Shown one piece after another: positions 1-8,551 of a DNA stretch of 64,000 nt (position 1 is its first letter; every line of letters begins with the position of its first letter). A program made the translations under genes and the position numbers. The stretch is from Streptomyces maremycinicus. Its GTDB lineage: Bacteria > Actinomycetota > Actinomycetes > Streptomycetales > Streptomycetaceae. A model generated the notes under the pieces. That model was not told where the DNA came from and ran no database searches. It was given only the letters and a program-made list of their open reading frames with translations. The stretch spans positions 124,001 through 188,000 of the forward strand of contig NZ_BBYG01000021.1 in the NCBI RefSeq assembly GCF_001184025.1. Reading direction: 5' to 3'.

Positions 1-2
1 TC

Positions 3-587
3 AGGGAGGTCGAGGAGTCGGGCGGGAAGCCGTACGCCATCCCGGCCGGAGCCTCCGACCATCCGCTCGGCGGCCTGGGCTTCGCCGGCTGGGCGTACGA
101 AGTCGCCGAGCAGGAGCGGGAGGCGGGCGTCTTCTTCGACACGGTGATCGTCTGTTCGGTGACCGGGTCGACGCAGGCCGGCATGGTCGCCGGGTTCGCC
201 GCGCTGGAGGAGGCGGGCGGTCGGACCCGGCGCGTCATCGGGATCGACGCCTCGGCGGAGCCCACCGGGACCCGTGCGCAGATCGCCCGCATCGCACACC
301 GCACCGGGCGACTCATCGGTCTCCGGCGCGAGGTGGGCGTCGAGGACATCGAGCTGGACGAGCGGTACCACGCCGGTGTCTACGGCGTCCCGGACGAGAC
401 GACGCTGGAGGCGATGCGGCTCGCCGCGCGGACCGAGGGCATGGTCACCGACCCCGTCTACGAGGGGAAGTCGATGGCCGGGCTCATCGACCTGGTCGCG
501 CGCGGCGAGATCGGCCGCGACTCCACCGTGCTGTACGCGCACCTGGGCGGGCAGCCCGCGCTGAACGCGTACAGCGCGCTGTTCTAG
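3..587 (+). CDS. acdS: 1-aminocyclopropane-1-carboxylate deaminase, C-terminal part
   Basis: The last 194 residues of a PLP-dependent enzyme whose start lies before the window; the reading frame is open from base 3. The family opens the cyclopropane ring of ACC, the ethylene precursor, giving 2-oxobutyrate and ammonia in the cytoplasm. Seen here are IVCSVTGSTQAGM, DERYHAGVYGVPDE, DPVYEGKSMAGLID and the closing LYAHLGGQPALNAYS. The Glu of VYEGKS and the Leu of AHLGG are the pair reported to separate ACC deaminases from D-cysteine desulfhydrases, so ACC deaminase is preferred. The PLP lysine is outside the window. The gene ends 21 bases before the convergent exporter gene. D-cysteine desulfhydrase is the main alternative. 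Confidence 0.88.
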   Translation, partial: REVEESGGKPYAIPAGASDHPLGGLGFAGWAYEVAEQEREAGVFFDTVIVCSVTGSTQAGMVAGFAALEEAGGRTRRVIGIDASAEPTGTRAQIARIAHRTGRLIGLRREVGVEDIELDERYHAGVYGVPDETTLEAMRLAARTEGMVTDPVYEGKSMAGLIDLVARGEIGRDSTVLYAHLGGQPALNAYSALF

Positions 588-608
588 GTTGCGTCCGCCG
601 GGCGGGGC

Positions 609-2123
609 CTAGCCGTCCAGGGCCGGGCTCCTCCGCCCGCCCCCGATCGCGACGGCGGCCGTCAGCAGGGCCGCCAGCGCGATCAGCGCGGCCGCGCCGA
701 AGGCCCGGGCCGCGCCGTGGGTGAGGATCTCGGCCGGGCTGCCGGTCGCGTGCCGGGTGGCCGTCCCGTACACGGTGACCAGCACGGACAGACCGAGCGT
801 GCCGCCGAGCCACTGCAAGCTCTGGAGCAGGCCGGAGGCGGCGCCGGCCTGCTCGGGACCGACCTTCGCGAGGATCGTGGCGTTCAGCGGCATCAGGGCC
901 AGGCCGATGCCGACGCCCAACAGCAGCAGCGGGCCGAGCAGCCCCGTCGCATAGCCGTCGTCGGGGCCGATCCGCCACAGCCAGACCCCGGAGCCGGCGA
1001 GCAGCGTCATCCCGGTCAGGATCAGCGGCCTGGCGCCGAGGCGGGCGAGCAGCCGGGGGACGAACCGAACGGTCGTGAACATCACCGCCGTCATCGGCAG
1101 AAAGGCGAATCCGGCGCGCAACGGGCTGTAGCGCAGCACCTCCTGGGTGATGAGGGTGAGGAAGTAGAAGGCACCGAACATGCCGGCCGGGAGCAGCAGG
1201 ACGCCGAGGTACGCGCCCGCCCGGTCGCGGTCGGCGAAGAGCCCCAGCGGCATGATCGGCTGCTCCGCGCGGGCTTCGAGCAGGGCGAAGCCGACGAGCA
1301 GCGCGGCCGCGCCGGTGAAGCCGAGCAGCGCCAGGGTGTCGCTCCACCCCTCCTGCGAGACCCGGATGAACGCGTACACCAGCGAGCTCGTCCCGGCGGT
1401 GCCGGTCAGGGCGCCCGCCGCGTCGAACCGGCCCGCGCGACGAGGGGTCTCGGTGACGAAGCGGGGCAGGGCGAGGGCGACCGCGATCCCGATGGGCACG
1501 TTGATCAGCAGGGCCCAGCGCCAGGACGCCCAGGCGGTGAGCATGCCGCCGAGGACCAGGCCGATGGAGGCGCCGATCCCGGCCGTGGAGGAGTAGACGC
1601 CGAGGGCGTGGTGGCGGCGGGGGCCCTCGGGGAAGTTGGTGGTGATCAGGGCGAGGGTGCTGGGCGCGGTGAGGGCGGCGCCGGCTCCCTGGAGGGCACG
1701 GGCGGCGAGCAGCCAGCCCCCGTCGCCCGCCAGGCCGCCGAGCAGCGAGGAGCCGGCGAACAGCAGCACACCGAGGGCGAGCGTGCGACGGCGGCCGAGG
1801 AGGTCGCCGACGCGTCCGCCGAGCAGCAGCAGTCCGCCGAAGGCGAGGGTGTACGCGTTCAGCACCCAGGACAGCCCGGTGGGGGAGAAGCCCAGGTCGT
1901 TCCGTATGTCGGGGAGGGCGACATTGACGACCGTGGAGTCGACTCCGACCATGAGATAGGCGGTGACGATCACCAGGAGGACGGCGCCGGGCCGGGCGGC
2001 CGTCCCGGGTGGCGCGGCGGGAGGGGGAGGCGCGGCCGAGGCGGCTGCGGTGGTGGTGCCGGTGACCGAGGCGCCGGTGATCGAGGCGTCGGCGGCCGAG
2101 GCGGAAGGGGACGGCGTGGACAT
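609..2123 (-). CDS. DHA2-family MFS drug exporter (EmrB/QacA type)
   Basis: A 504-residue membrane protein with about 14 hydrophobic segments, the usual number for the DHA2 branch of proton-driven multidrug exporters. Motif A is visible as GGRVGDLLGRRRTL after the second membrane segment, and WVLNAYTLAFGG before it is typical of the family. The start chosen is ATG at 2123, preceded by a GGGAG site; the same frame stays open to 2279, but that upstream stretch would cover the operator dyads. The first 40 residues are a Ser/Ala/Pro-rich cytoplasmic tail. It is transcribed away from a TetR gene, so repression by that protein with release on binding an exported compound is likely. The substrate cannot be told from sequence. 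Confidence 0.85.
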   Translation of the reverse strand: MSTPSPSASAADASITGASVTGTTTAAASAAPPPPAAPPGTAARPGAVLLVIVTAYLMVGVDSTVVNVALPDIRNDLGFSPTGLSWVLNAYTLAFGGLLLLGGRVGDLLGRRRTLALGVLLFAGSSLLGGLAGDGGWLLAARALQGAGAALTAPSTLALITTNFPEGPRRHHALGVYSSTAGIGASIGLVLGGMLTAWASWRWALLINVPIGIAVALALPRFVTETPRRAGRFDAAGALTGTAGTSSLVYAFIRVSQEGWSDTLALLGFTGAAALLVGFALLEARAEQPIMPLGLFADRDRAGAYLGVLLLPAGMFGAFYFLTLITQEVLRYSPLRAGFAFLPMTAVMFTTVRFVPRLLARLGARPLILTGMTLLAGSGVWLWRIGPDDGYATGLLGPLLLLGVGIGLALMPLNATILAKVGPEQAGAASGLLQSLQWLGGTLGLSVLVTVYGTATRHATGSPAEILTHGAARAFGAAALIALAALLTAAVAIGGGRRSPALDG

Positions 2124-2215
2124 GGGGTGGCTCCCTGTCTGGTGTCCCCGCTGGAAGTGGTGGAACATGCGGGCAGCACGAAAAGACCCTGGTCGTGGAC
2201 CCGCAGAGACGAGCG

Positions 2216-2270
2216 CACTAAGCGGGGACTGTCTCCGTTTAGTGTCTGCCAAAATACGGAGAGAGTCCCC
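2216..2270. promoter_or_regulatory. Overlapping operator dyads between exporter and TetR gene
   Basis: Two inverted repeats overlap. CACTAAGCGG (2216-2225) matches the reverse complement of CCGTTTAGTG (2235-2244) at 9 of 10 bases. GGGGACTGTCTCC (2224-2236) matches the reverse complement of GGAGAGAGTCCCC (2258-2270) at 12 of 13. They lie 21-75 bases before the TetR start and about 93 bases before the exporter start, as expected for a site where the repressor controls both directions. Confidence 0.7.
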
Positions 2271-2290
2271 GGTTCGCAAGGAGTAACTGG

Positions 2291-2863
2291 ATGACGCAGG
2301 TCAGGCCCATGCGTGCGGACGCTCGCCGCAATTACGAGCGCTTGCTGAAGGTGGCGGCGGAGGCCTTCGCCGAGCATGGGGAGGGAGCCTCCCTCGACGA
2401 CATCGCCAAACGGGCGGGCGTCGGATCCGGCACGCTGTACCGGCACTTCCCGACCCGTCAGGCACTGCTGGAGGCGGCCTACGTCGACCGGATCGAGGCG
2501 CTCGCCGTGCGGGCCGACGAACTCGGCGCGGAACTCCCGCCGGGCGAGGCGCTGGTGGAGTGGCTCAACGAACTGTGCGTCGGCACGATCCAGGTCCGCG
2601 GGATGAAGGCCCTGCTGGGCTCCGCCGTCACGGACGGCAGCGCGGCCGCGGTCACCGCCTGCGGTACGAACATGAAGGAGGCGGCGGCCCGGCTGGTGGA
2701 GGCGGCGCAGCGGGAGGGCACCCTGCGGGCGGACATCGAGCCCATCGACGTCCTGCGCCTCGCGCACGGGGTGGCGACGGCGTCGGAGCTGGCGAAGGGC
2801 GACCGCAGCGCCATCCGGCGGTATGTGTCGCTGCTGACCGAGGGACTGCGTCCCGCGCGGTGA
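2291..2863 (+). CDS. TetR/AcrR-family transcriptional repressor
   Basis: A 190-residue one-domain regulator. The N-terminal helix-turn-helix is clear at about residues 33-60 (SLDDIAKRAGVGSGTLYRHF), followed by an all-helical ligand-binding region without recognisable specificity. The ATG at 2291 follows AAGGAG with normal spacing. The gene is divergent from the DHA2 exporter and the shared intergenic DNA holds two dyads, so the obvious inference is a local repressor of the exporter and of itself. The ligand is unknown. Convergent with the TerD gene downstream. Confidence 0.88.
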   Translation: MTQVRPMRADARRNYERLLKVAAEAFAEHGEGASLDDIAKRAGVGSGTLYRHFPTRQALLEAAYVDRIEALAVRADELGAELPPGEALVEWLNELCVGTIQVRGMKALLGSAVTDGSAAAVTACGTNMKEAAARLVEAAQREGTLRADIEPIDVLRLAHGVATASELAKGDRSAIRRYVSLLTEGLRPAR

Positions 2864-3001
2864 CCACGCCGGGCGACTTCGGCGGGGGACAGCGGAGAGG
2901 CCGAGGGTGGCGGGGGCAGCGGAGGCCGACGGCGGCGGGGGACGGCAGAGGCCGGCGGTGGAGGCCTCCTGCCTCGGAAGACCGTGGCGGGTGACGGCAG
3001 T

Positions 3002-3027
3002 GGGCGCCCCCGTGGTGGCGGGCGCCC
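3002..3027. terminator. Possible bidirectional terminator hairpin
   Basis: GGGCGCCC at 3002-3009 and again at 3020-3027 can form an 8-bp stem with a 10-base loop between the convergent TetR and TerD genes. The rest of 2864-3068 is G-rich with no other signal seen. Confidence 0.4.
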
Positions 3028-3068
3028 GTGGCTGAGCGGACTGCGGGCCGAGGCCGGCCCAGGTGCGG

Positions 3069-4265
3069 CTAGAGGGCCTGGGCGCCCGGCTTCACCATGT
3101 TCCGTACGGTGCGGGCCTTGACGAAGTCGCCCATGGCCGTCATCTCCCACTCGCCGGAGTACTGCCGGATCAGCTTGGCCATCAGCACGCCCGTCTGCGG
3201 TTCGGCGCCGGTGAGGTCGAAGCGGACGAGTTCCTCGCCGCTCGCCGCGTCCACGAGACGGCAGTAGGCCTTGGCGACCTCCGTGAACTTCTGGCCGGAG
3301 AAGGAGTTCACCGTGAAGACCAGACCGGAGACCTCCTGCGGGAGCCGGCCGAGATCGACGACGATCACCTCGTCGTCACCGCCGCCCTCGCCGGTGAGGT
3401 TGTCCCCGGAGTGCTTGATCGCGCCGTTCACGATGGAGAGCTTGCCGAAATAGCAGCTGTCGATGTGGTTGCGCTGGGGGCCGTAGGCGATGACCGAGGC
3501 GTCCAGGTCGATGTCCTTGCCGCGGAACGCCGGCTCCCAGCCCAGCCCCATCTTGACCTGCGAGAGCAGCGGGCGGCCGCCCTTGACGAGGGAGACGGTC
3601 TGGTTCTTCTGGAGGCTGACCCGGCCCTTGTCCAGGTTGATCTTCCCCGGGGCGGCGGGCGGCGCGGCGGGCGGCGCCGGGGGCATCGGAGGGGCCGCGG
3701 GGGCCACCGGGGACTGCGGCACGGGCGGCGCGGCGACCTGCCGGGGCGGGGCGGCGGGCGCCGGTTCCTCGACCGTCACCCCGAAGTCGGTGGCGATGCC
3801 GGCCAGGCCGTTCGCGTACCCCTGGCCGACCGCGCGGGCCTTCCAGGCGCCGTTGCGGAGGTAGATCTCCACGACGACCAGGGCTGTCTCCGAGCCGAGC
3901 TGCGGGGGCGTGAAGGTGGCCAGCACGCTGTTGTCGTCCGCGCCGCGGATCGTCGCCGTCGGTTCGACGCCCTGGAACGTCTGCCCCGCGGCGTCCGGGC
4001 TGGCGGTGACGACGATCTTCTCGATGCCCGGCGGCAGCGCGGCCGTGTCGACCACGATCGCGTCGGGGGCCGCGCCGCCACCGGAGCGGTAGGTCACGCC
4101 GGGGCCGCTCGGCTGGTTGTAGAAGATGAAGTCGTCGTCGGAGCGCACCTTGCCGTCGGCGGTGAGCAGCAGGCCCGAAACGTCGAGCCGCACCGGGGCG
4201 GCGACGTCCACCGTGACGCGCGCGGTGGAGAGAGGGATGTTCGAGCCGGGGGTCATAGCTGTCAT
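3069..4265 (-). CDS. Protein with two TerD-type domains (tellurium/stress resistance family)
   Basis: About 398 residues. An N-terminal TerD-like beta-sandwich (about residues 5-180, with SDDDFIFYNQPSGPGV and DAAALPPGIEKIV-like segments) is followed by a Pro/Ala-rich linker and a second, divergent TerD-like domain (about 220-398) with GLGWEPAF, DLDASVIAYG, DEVIVVDLGRLP and FTVNSFSGQ. TerD domains bind calcium through Asp clusters; candidate Asp residues are present in both halves (SDDDF; GDDEV). The molecular job of the family is unsettled: tellurite and stress resistance in some bacteria, development in streptomycetes. ATG at 4265 and ATG at 4256 are both possible starts and neither has a strong ribosome site. 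No ter-operon partner is adjacent. Confidence 0.8.
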   Translation of the reverse strand: MTAMTPGSNIPLSTARVTVDVAAPVRLDVSGLLLTADGKVRSDDDFIFYNQPSGPGVTYRSGGGAAPDAIVVDTAALPPGIEKIVVTASPDAAGQTFQGVEPTATIRGADDNSVLATFTPPQLGSETALVVVEIYLRNGAWKARAVGQGYANGLAGIATDFGVTVEEPAPAAPPRQVAAPPVPQSPVAPAAPPMPPAPPAAPPAAPGKINLDKGRVSLQKNQTVSLVKGGRPLLSQVKMGLGWEPAFRGKDIDLDASVIAYGPQRNHIDSCYFGKLSIVNGAIKHSGDNLTGEGGGDDEVIVVDLGRLPQEVSGLVFTVNSFSGQKFTEVAKAYCRLVDAASGEELVRFDLTGAEPQTGVLMAKLIRQYSGEWEMTAMGDFVKARTVRNMVKPGAQAL

Positions 4266-4360
4266 GCCCGGTGAACGAGCGAGACCACTTTGCCGTTCCC
4301 TTACCCGGACCCGAACGGGCCCGGGCACGCAAACGGCGGGGCCGTCGCGGGGGTGCGGGT

Positions 4361-5350
4361 CTACGGCACCACGACGATCTTGCGGCCGACCCCGGCCGCG
4401 AACTGCTCCAGCGCCCGCGGGTACTCCGCCAGCGGCACCCGGTCGCTGATGAAGACCTCCGGGTCCAGCACCCCGTTCGCGAACAGCTCGGCGGCCCGCT
4501 CGAAGCTGTGCAGGACGGCCATCGAGCCGGTGATGGTGATCTCCTGGTTGTAGATCCGGTAAGGGTCGATGGTGACCCGGGTCGCGTAGTCGGTGACGCC
4601 GAACTGGAGGAACGTCCCCGCCTTCGCCACCCGGCCCAGACCGTCCTGGATCGCCGCCGCGTTCCCGGTCGCGTCCACGACCAGGTCCCAGCCGCTGGGC
4701 CGCTCCAGTTCGTCCGCGTTCGCCGCCGTCCCGGAGACGCCCAGCAGGCGCGCGGTCTCCAGCCGCGCCGGGTTCAGGTCCACCACGTCCACGCTCGCCG
4801 CGCCGGTGCGCTTCGCCAGCTCCAGCATCATCAGCCCCATCGTCCCGGAGCCGTAGATCAGCACATGCGCGCCCAGCCGCGAGCGCAGCACGTCGTAGCC
4901 GCGTACCGCGCACGACAGCGGTTCGATCAGCGCCGCGTCCTGGGTGCGGACGTGCTCGGGCAGCCGTACGCAGTTGGCCACCGGCGCTACCGCGTACTGT
5001 GCCGCGCCCCCCGCCGTGGTGACGCCGATCGCGGCCCACCGTTCGCAGAGGTTGTTGTGGCCGGTGCGGCAGTAGCGGCACTCGTGGCAGTACAGGGAGG
5101 GGTCCACCGCCACCCGGTCGCCCACCGACACCTCCGTGACCTGGGTGCCCACGCCCACGACCGCGCCGGCGAACTCGTGTCCCGGCACGATGGGCAGCTT
5201 CGGCGCGAACTCGCCCTGGAGGATGTGCAGATCGGTGCCGCACAGGCCGCAGGCGGCGACCTCCACGACCACCTCGCGCGGCCCTGGCGTCGGGTCGGGG
5301 ACCTCGGTGACGACGGCGCGGCCCACGGACTCGATGACGGCGGCCTTCAT
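4361..5350 (-). CDS. Zinc-dependent polyol/alcohol dehydrogenase (MDR family)
   Basis: A 329-residue medium-chain dehydrogenase of the sorbitol/threonine dehydrogenase type. The catalytic zinc ligands are Cys37 (GLCGTDLH) and His58-Glu59 (PGHEF). The structural zinc loop has Cys88, Cys91, Cys94 and Cys102. The nucleotide-binding glycine motif is GSGTMG. The ATG overlaps the stop of the upstream permease by four bases (ATGA), so translation is coupled. As the last gene of an operon with a binding protein and two permeases, it probably oxidises the imported sugar alcohol to a ketose, with NAD as the likely acceptor. The exact substrate (sorbitol, mannitol, arabitol or another) cannot be read from sequence. 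Confidence 0.85.
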   Translation of the reverse strand: MKAAVIESVGRAVVTEVPDPTPGPREVVVEVAACGLCGTDLHILQGEFAPKLPIVPGHEFAGAVVGVGTQVTEVSVGDRVAVDPSLYCHECRYCRTGHNNLCERWAAIGVTTAGGAAQYAVAPVANCVRLPEHVRTQDAALIEPLSCAVRGYDVLRSRLGAHVLIYGSGTMGLMMLELAKRTGAASVDVVDLNPARLETARLLGVSGTAANADELERPSGWDLVVDATGNAAAIQDGLGRVAKAGTFLQFGVTDYATRVTIDPYRIYNQEITITGSMAVLHSFERAAELFANGVLDPEVFISDRVPLAEYPRALEQFAAGVGRKIVVVP

Positions 5351-6171
5351 TTCACGGCTCCCAAGGACAGGCCCTGGACCAGTTTGTCCTGGGCGGCGAA
5401 CCCCGCGGCGAGCACCGGCAGGGAGATGACGAGCGACGCGGCGCACACCTTCGCCAGGAACAGGCCCTGGCTGGTGATGAAGCCGGTCAGGAAGACGGGG
5501 GCGGTCTCAGCGACCACACCGGTGAGCACCCGCGCGAACAGCAGCTCGTTCCAGCTGAAGATGAAGCAGATCAGGGCCGTCGCCGCGATGCCGGGCAGGG
5601 CGATCGGGGCGACCACGCGCGCCAGGATCGTGGGCAGCCGCGCGCCGTCCACCCGCGCGGCCTCGATGATCGCCACCGGCACCTCGGCCAGGAACGACTG
5701 CATCATCCACACCGCGATCGGCAGGTTCATGGAGGTGTAGAGGATGACCAGCAGCCAGATGTTGTCCAGCATCCCCGCGTTCTTCGCGAACAGGTAGATC
5801 GGCAGCAGGCCCGCCACGACCGGCAGCATCTTGGTCGACAGGAAGAAGAACAGGACGTCCGTCCACTTCTTCACCGGCCGGATCGACAGCGCGTAGGCCG
5901 CCGGGAGGGCGAGGAGCAGGACGAACAGGGTGGACGCGACCGACGCCACCACCGAGTTGACCAGCGCGGGCCAGGGGCTCGCGCCGCCGCCGGTGCCGAA
6001 GAACTCGCGATAGCCGTCGAGGGTGAGGGCGGCGGTGAAGGACGGCGGGTTGGTGGCCGCGTCCTGCTCCGAGTGGAAGGAGGTCAGGGCCATCCAGGCG
6101 ACCGGCAGGAAGAACACGATCCCGGTCACCCAGGCCAGCAGCCCGAGGCCGCCTCTGCGTACGACGTTCAT
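5347..6171 (-). CDS. ABC sugar/polyol permease, MalG type
   Basis: A 274-residue inner-membrane subunit of a carbohydrate ABC importer with six predicted membrane segments. The EAA loop that docks to the ATPase is visible as EAARVDGARLPTILARVV. It has the usual short cytoplasmic N-terminus and the C-terminal ending LVQGLSLGAVK seen in MalG-like proteins. Its start overlaps the end of the MalF-like gene by four bases, and its end overlaps the dehydrogenase start. No ATPase gene is present in the operon, so a shared MsiK-type ATPase is assumed. Confidence 0.87.
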   Translation of the reverse strand: MNVVRRGGLGLLAWVTGIVFFLPVAWMALTSFHSEQDAATNPPSFTAALTLDGYREFFGTGGGASPWPALVNSVVASVASTLFVLLLALPAAYALSIRPVKKWTDVLFFFLSTKMLPVVAGLLPIYLFAKNAGMLDNIWLLVILYTSMNLPIAVWMMQSFLAEVPVAIIEAARVDGARLPTILARVVAPIALPGIAATALICFIFSWNELLFARVLTGVVAETAPVFLTGFITSQGLFLAKVCAASLVISLPVLAAGFAAQDKLVQGLSLGAVK

Positions 6172-7106
6172 GCGCGGGACACCTCCTCGCGGAAGAGGGA
6201 CGAGACGACCCGCAGGGCGAAGGTCGCGATGACGATCGAGCCGATGACCACCAGGACGCCCGCGGCCGAGGCGAGGCCGTTCTCATGGGCCTGGTAGAAG
6301 CTCTGGTAGACGGTGTAGGGGAGGTTGGCGGTGCCCAGTCCGCCCGAGGTGATGGTGAAGACGGCGTCGAAGTTCTGGACGATGTAGATCGAGCCGAGCA
6401 GGGCGCCCAGTTCCAGGTAGCGGCGCAGGTGCGGGAGGGTCAGATGGCGGAAGATCTGCCAGTCGCTCGCGCCGTCCACCCGGGCCGCCTCGATCTGCTG
6501 CTGGTCCCGGCTCTGGAGGCCGGCCAGCAGGATCAGCATCATGAACGGCGTCCACTGCCAGACCAGGGAGGCCTCCACGGCGAGCAGCGGGGTGTCCGAG
6601 ATCCAGTCCGGCTGAGGACCGCCCACATAGTGCAACAGGCCGTTGAACAGGCCGTATTCGGGGTTGTAGAGCACGTGCTTCCAGAGCAGGGCCGCCGCCA
6701 CCGGCACCACCAGGAAGGGCGCGATCAGCAGCGTGCGGACCACGCCCCGGCCCCGGAAGCGGCGGTCCAGGAGCAGTGCCAGGCCCAGTCCCAGCACCAG
6801 GCTGACCAGCACCACGGTCGCCGTCAGCAGGGCGGTCGTCCACACCGAGTGGCGCAGGTCGGCGTCGGTCAGGACCTGGTGGTAGTTGTCGAAGCCGGTG
6901 AAGCGACGGGCGTTCGGGTAGAGCGCGTTCCAGTCGAAGAACGAGATCACCACCGTGGCCACGAACGGGAGCTGGGTGACCACGATCATGAAGGCCAGGG
7001 CGGGGAGCAGCGGGGCCCGGGTCGCCCAGGCGCGCAGCCTGGCGTTCGGGCCGCGCCGGGTGGGTGCGGGAGGTGCGGCCACGGGGGCCGTCGTGGTCGC
7101 GGTCAT
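6168..7106 (-). CDS. ABC sugar/polyol permease, MalF type
   Basis: A 312-residue permease with a Pro/Ala-rich cytoplasmic N-terminus, then six membrane segments. The EAA motif is EAARVDGASDWQIFRHLTLP. The start at 7106 was chosen because its ATG overlaps the stop of the binding-protein gene (ATGA); the frame is open further upstream but that stretch lies inside the binding-protein gene. It pairs with the downstream MalG-like protein to form the channel for the substrate delivered by the lipoprotein. Confidence 0.87.
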   Translation of the reverse strand: MTATTTAPVAAPPAPTRRGPNARLRAWATRAPLLPALAFMIVVTQLPFVATVVISFFDWNALYPNARRFTGFDNYHQVLTDADLRHSVWTTALLTATVVLVSLVLGLGLALLLDRRFRGRGVVRTLLIAPFLVVPVAAALLWKHVLYNPEYGLFNGLLHYVGGPQPDWISDTPLLAVEASLVWQWTPFMMLILLAGLQSRDQQQIEAARVDGASDWQIFRHLTLPHLRRYLELGALLGSIYIVQNFDAVFTITSGGLGTANLPYTVYQSFYQAHENGLASAAGVLVVIGSIVIATFALRVVSSLFREEVSRA

Positions 7107-8473
7107 CGTCCCTCGTACTCCTCGGAGATCCGCTCGGCGAGCGCTTGCGACTTGTTCAGGGCCGACTCGACGGACTGGCGTCCGGCGATGGCCGCGCTGA
7201 TCTCCTGGGAGACCTTGGTGCCGAGGTCGGTGAACTCGGGGATGCCGACGAACTGGATGCCGGGCGCGGGCCGCGGCTGCGTTCCCGGGTCGTTGGGCTT
7301 CGCCGCCTCGATGGCCTGCTTCGTCATGTCCTGGAAGGCGGACGCCTCCGCGCGGTAGTCCGCGTTCTCGTAGGTCGACGCCCGCTTGCCGGCCGGCACG
7401 TTCGACCAGCCGATCTCCTCGCCGACCAGCTGCTCGTACTCCTTGCTCGACGCCCAGGAGACGAACTTCCAGGCCTTGTCGGCGTTGCGGGAGGCCTTCT
7501 GGATGCCCCAGGCCCAGGTGTAGAGCCAGCCGGAGGACCGCGTCTGCTCCACGGGTGCGGGCGCGTAGCCCATCTTGCCCTTGACCGGGGACTTTTCCGC
7601 CTCCAGGGAGCCGGCCGCGGAGGTGGCGTCGTACCACATGGCGACCTTGCCCTGGGTCATGTTGTTGAGGCACTCGGCGAAGCCGGACTGGGCGGCTCCG
7701 GACTCGCCGTGGTCGCGGACCAGGTCGACGTAGAACTTCGTCGCCTTCTCGAAGGCGGGTGAGTCGAGCCGCGCCTTCCAGTCCTGGTCGAACCAGGTGC
7801 CGCCGAAGGTGTTCACCACGGTCGTCAGGGGTGCCATCACCTCGCCCCAGCCGGGCAGCCCGCGCAGGCAGATGCCCTTCATGCCGGGCTCGGCGCCGTC
7901 CGTCGCGGCGGCGAGATCGGCCACCTGCTGCCAGGTGGGGTGGGCGGGCATCGTCAGGCCCTTCGCCGCGAACACGTCCTTGCGGTACATCAGGAAGGAC
8001 GACTCGCCGTAGAAGGGCTGGCCGTAGAGTTTCCCGTCGTCCCCGGTGAGGGACTCGCGCATCGGCTTCAGGACGTCCTGCTCGTCGTAGGCGGGGTCCG
8101 CCGCCACGTACGAGTCCATCGCGTGCAGCCAGCCGTTGCGGGCGTAGATGGGTATCTCGTAGTTCGACAGGGTCGCCACGTCGTACTGGCCCGCCTGGTT
8201 GGCGAAGTCCTGGCTGATCTTGTCGCGGACGTCGTTCTCCGGCAGCAGGGTGAAGCTGACCTTGATGCCGGTCTCCTTGGTGAAGTGGTCGGCGGTCAGC
8301 TTCTGGAGCTCGGTCATCTGGGGGTTGTTGACCATGAGGACGTTGATGGAGTCGCCGCCGGAACCCGCCCCGCCGGCCCCGGCCCAGCAGCCGGAGAGCA
8401 GCGGGGCGAGCAGCGTCCCTGCGGCGACCGCGGCGAGCGTGGCTCGCGGCCTCCGTCGGCTCTGGGTGCGCAT
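7103..8473 (-). CDS. Carbohydrate ABC transporter substrate-binding lipoprotein
   Basis: A 456-residue extracellular binding protein. The arginine-rich start MRTQSRRRPR is followed by a hydrophobic stretch and the lipobox LLSGC with lipid-accepting Cys29, then a Gly/Ser linker. The mature region resembles family 1 solute-binding proteins of sorbitol/mannitol (SmoE-like) importers: QFANQAG-type and YDATSAAGSLEAE segments near the sugar site. AGGAG precedes the ATG at good spacing. It is the first transport gene after the DeoR regulator. The link to polyols is an inference from the neighbouring dehydrogenase and regulator. Confidence 0.85.
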   Translation of the reverse strand: MRTQSRRRPRATLAAVAAGTLLAPLLSGCWAGAGGAGSGGDSINVLMVNNPQMTELQKLTADHFTKETGIKVSFTLLPENDVRDKISQDFANQAGQYDVATLSNYEIPIYARNGWLHAMDSYVAADPAYDEQDVLKPMRESLTGDDGKLYGQPFYGESSFLMYRKDVFAAKGLTMPAHPTWQQVADLAAATDGAEPGMKGICLRGLPGWGEVMAPLTTVVNTFGGTWFDQDWKARLDSPAFEKATKFYVDLVRDHGESGAAQSGFAECLNNMTQGKVAMWYDATSAAGSLEAEKSPVKGKMGYAPAPVEQTRSSGWLYTWAWGIQKASRNADKAWKFVSWASSKEYEQLVGEEIGWSNVPAGKRASTYENADYRAEASAFQDMTKQAIEAAKPNDPGTQPRPAPGIQFVGIPEFTDLGTKVSQEISAAIAGRQSVESALNKSQALAERISEEYEGR

Positions 8474-8510
8474 GGATCGCTCCTGGACATAGTGGGATGT
8501 ATCGGGCGCC

Positions 8511-8533
8511 CCGAGGCGTGGTGGTGCCCTCGG
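8511..8533 (-). terminator. Small hairpin between regulator and binding-protein genes
   Basis: CCGAGG (8511-8516) and CCTCGG (8528-8533) can pair with an 11-base loop in the 78-base gap. It could trim read-through from the DeoR gene into the transport genes; there is no U tract, so this is weak. Confidence 0.3.
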
Positions 8534-8551
8534 AGTGGGTGGTTCGGGGGT

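Noticed and set aside
717..2294. 525-codon plus-strand frame opposite the DHA2 exporter
   Set aside because: Shadow frame rich in Gly/Glu/Arg; it would also read through the operator dyads.
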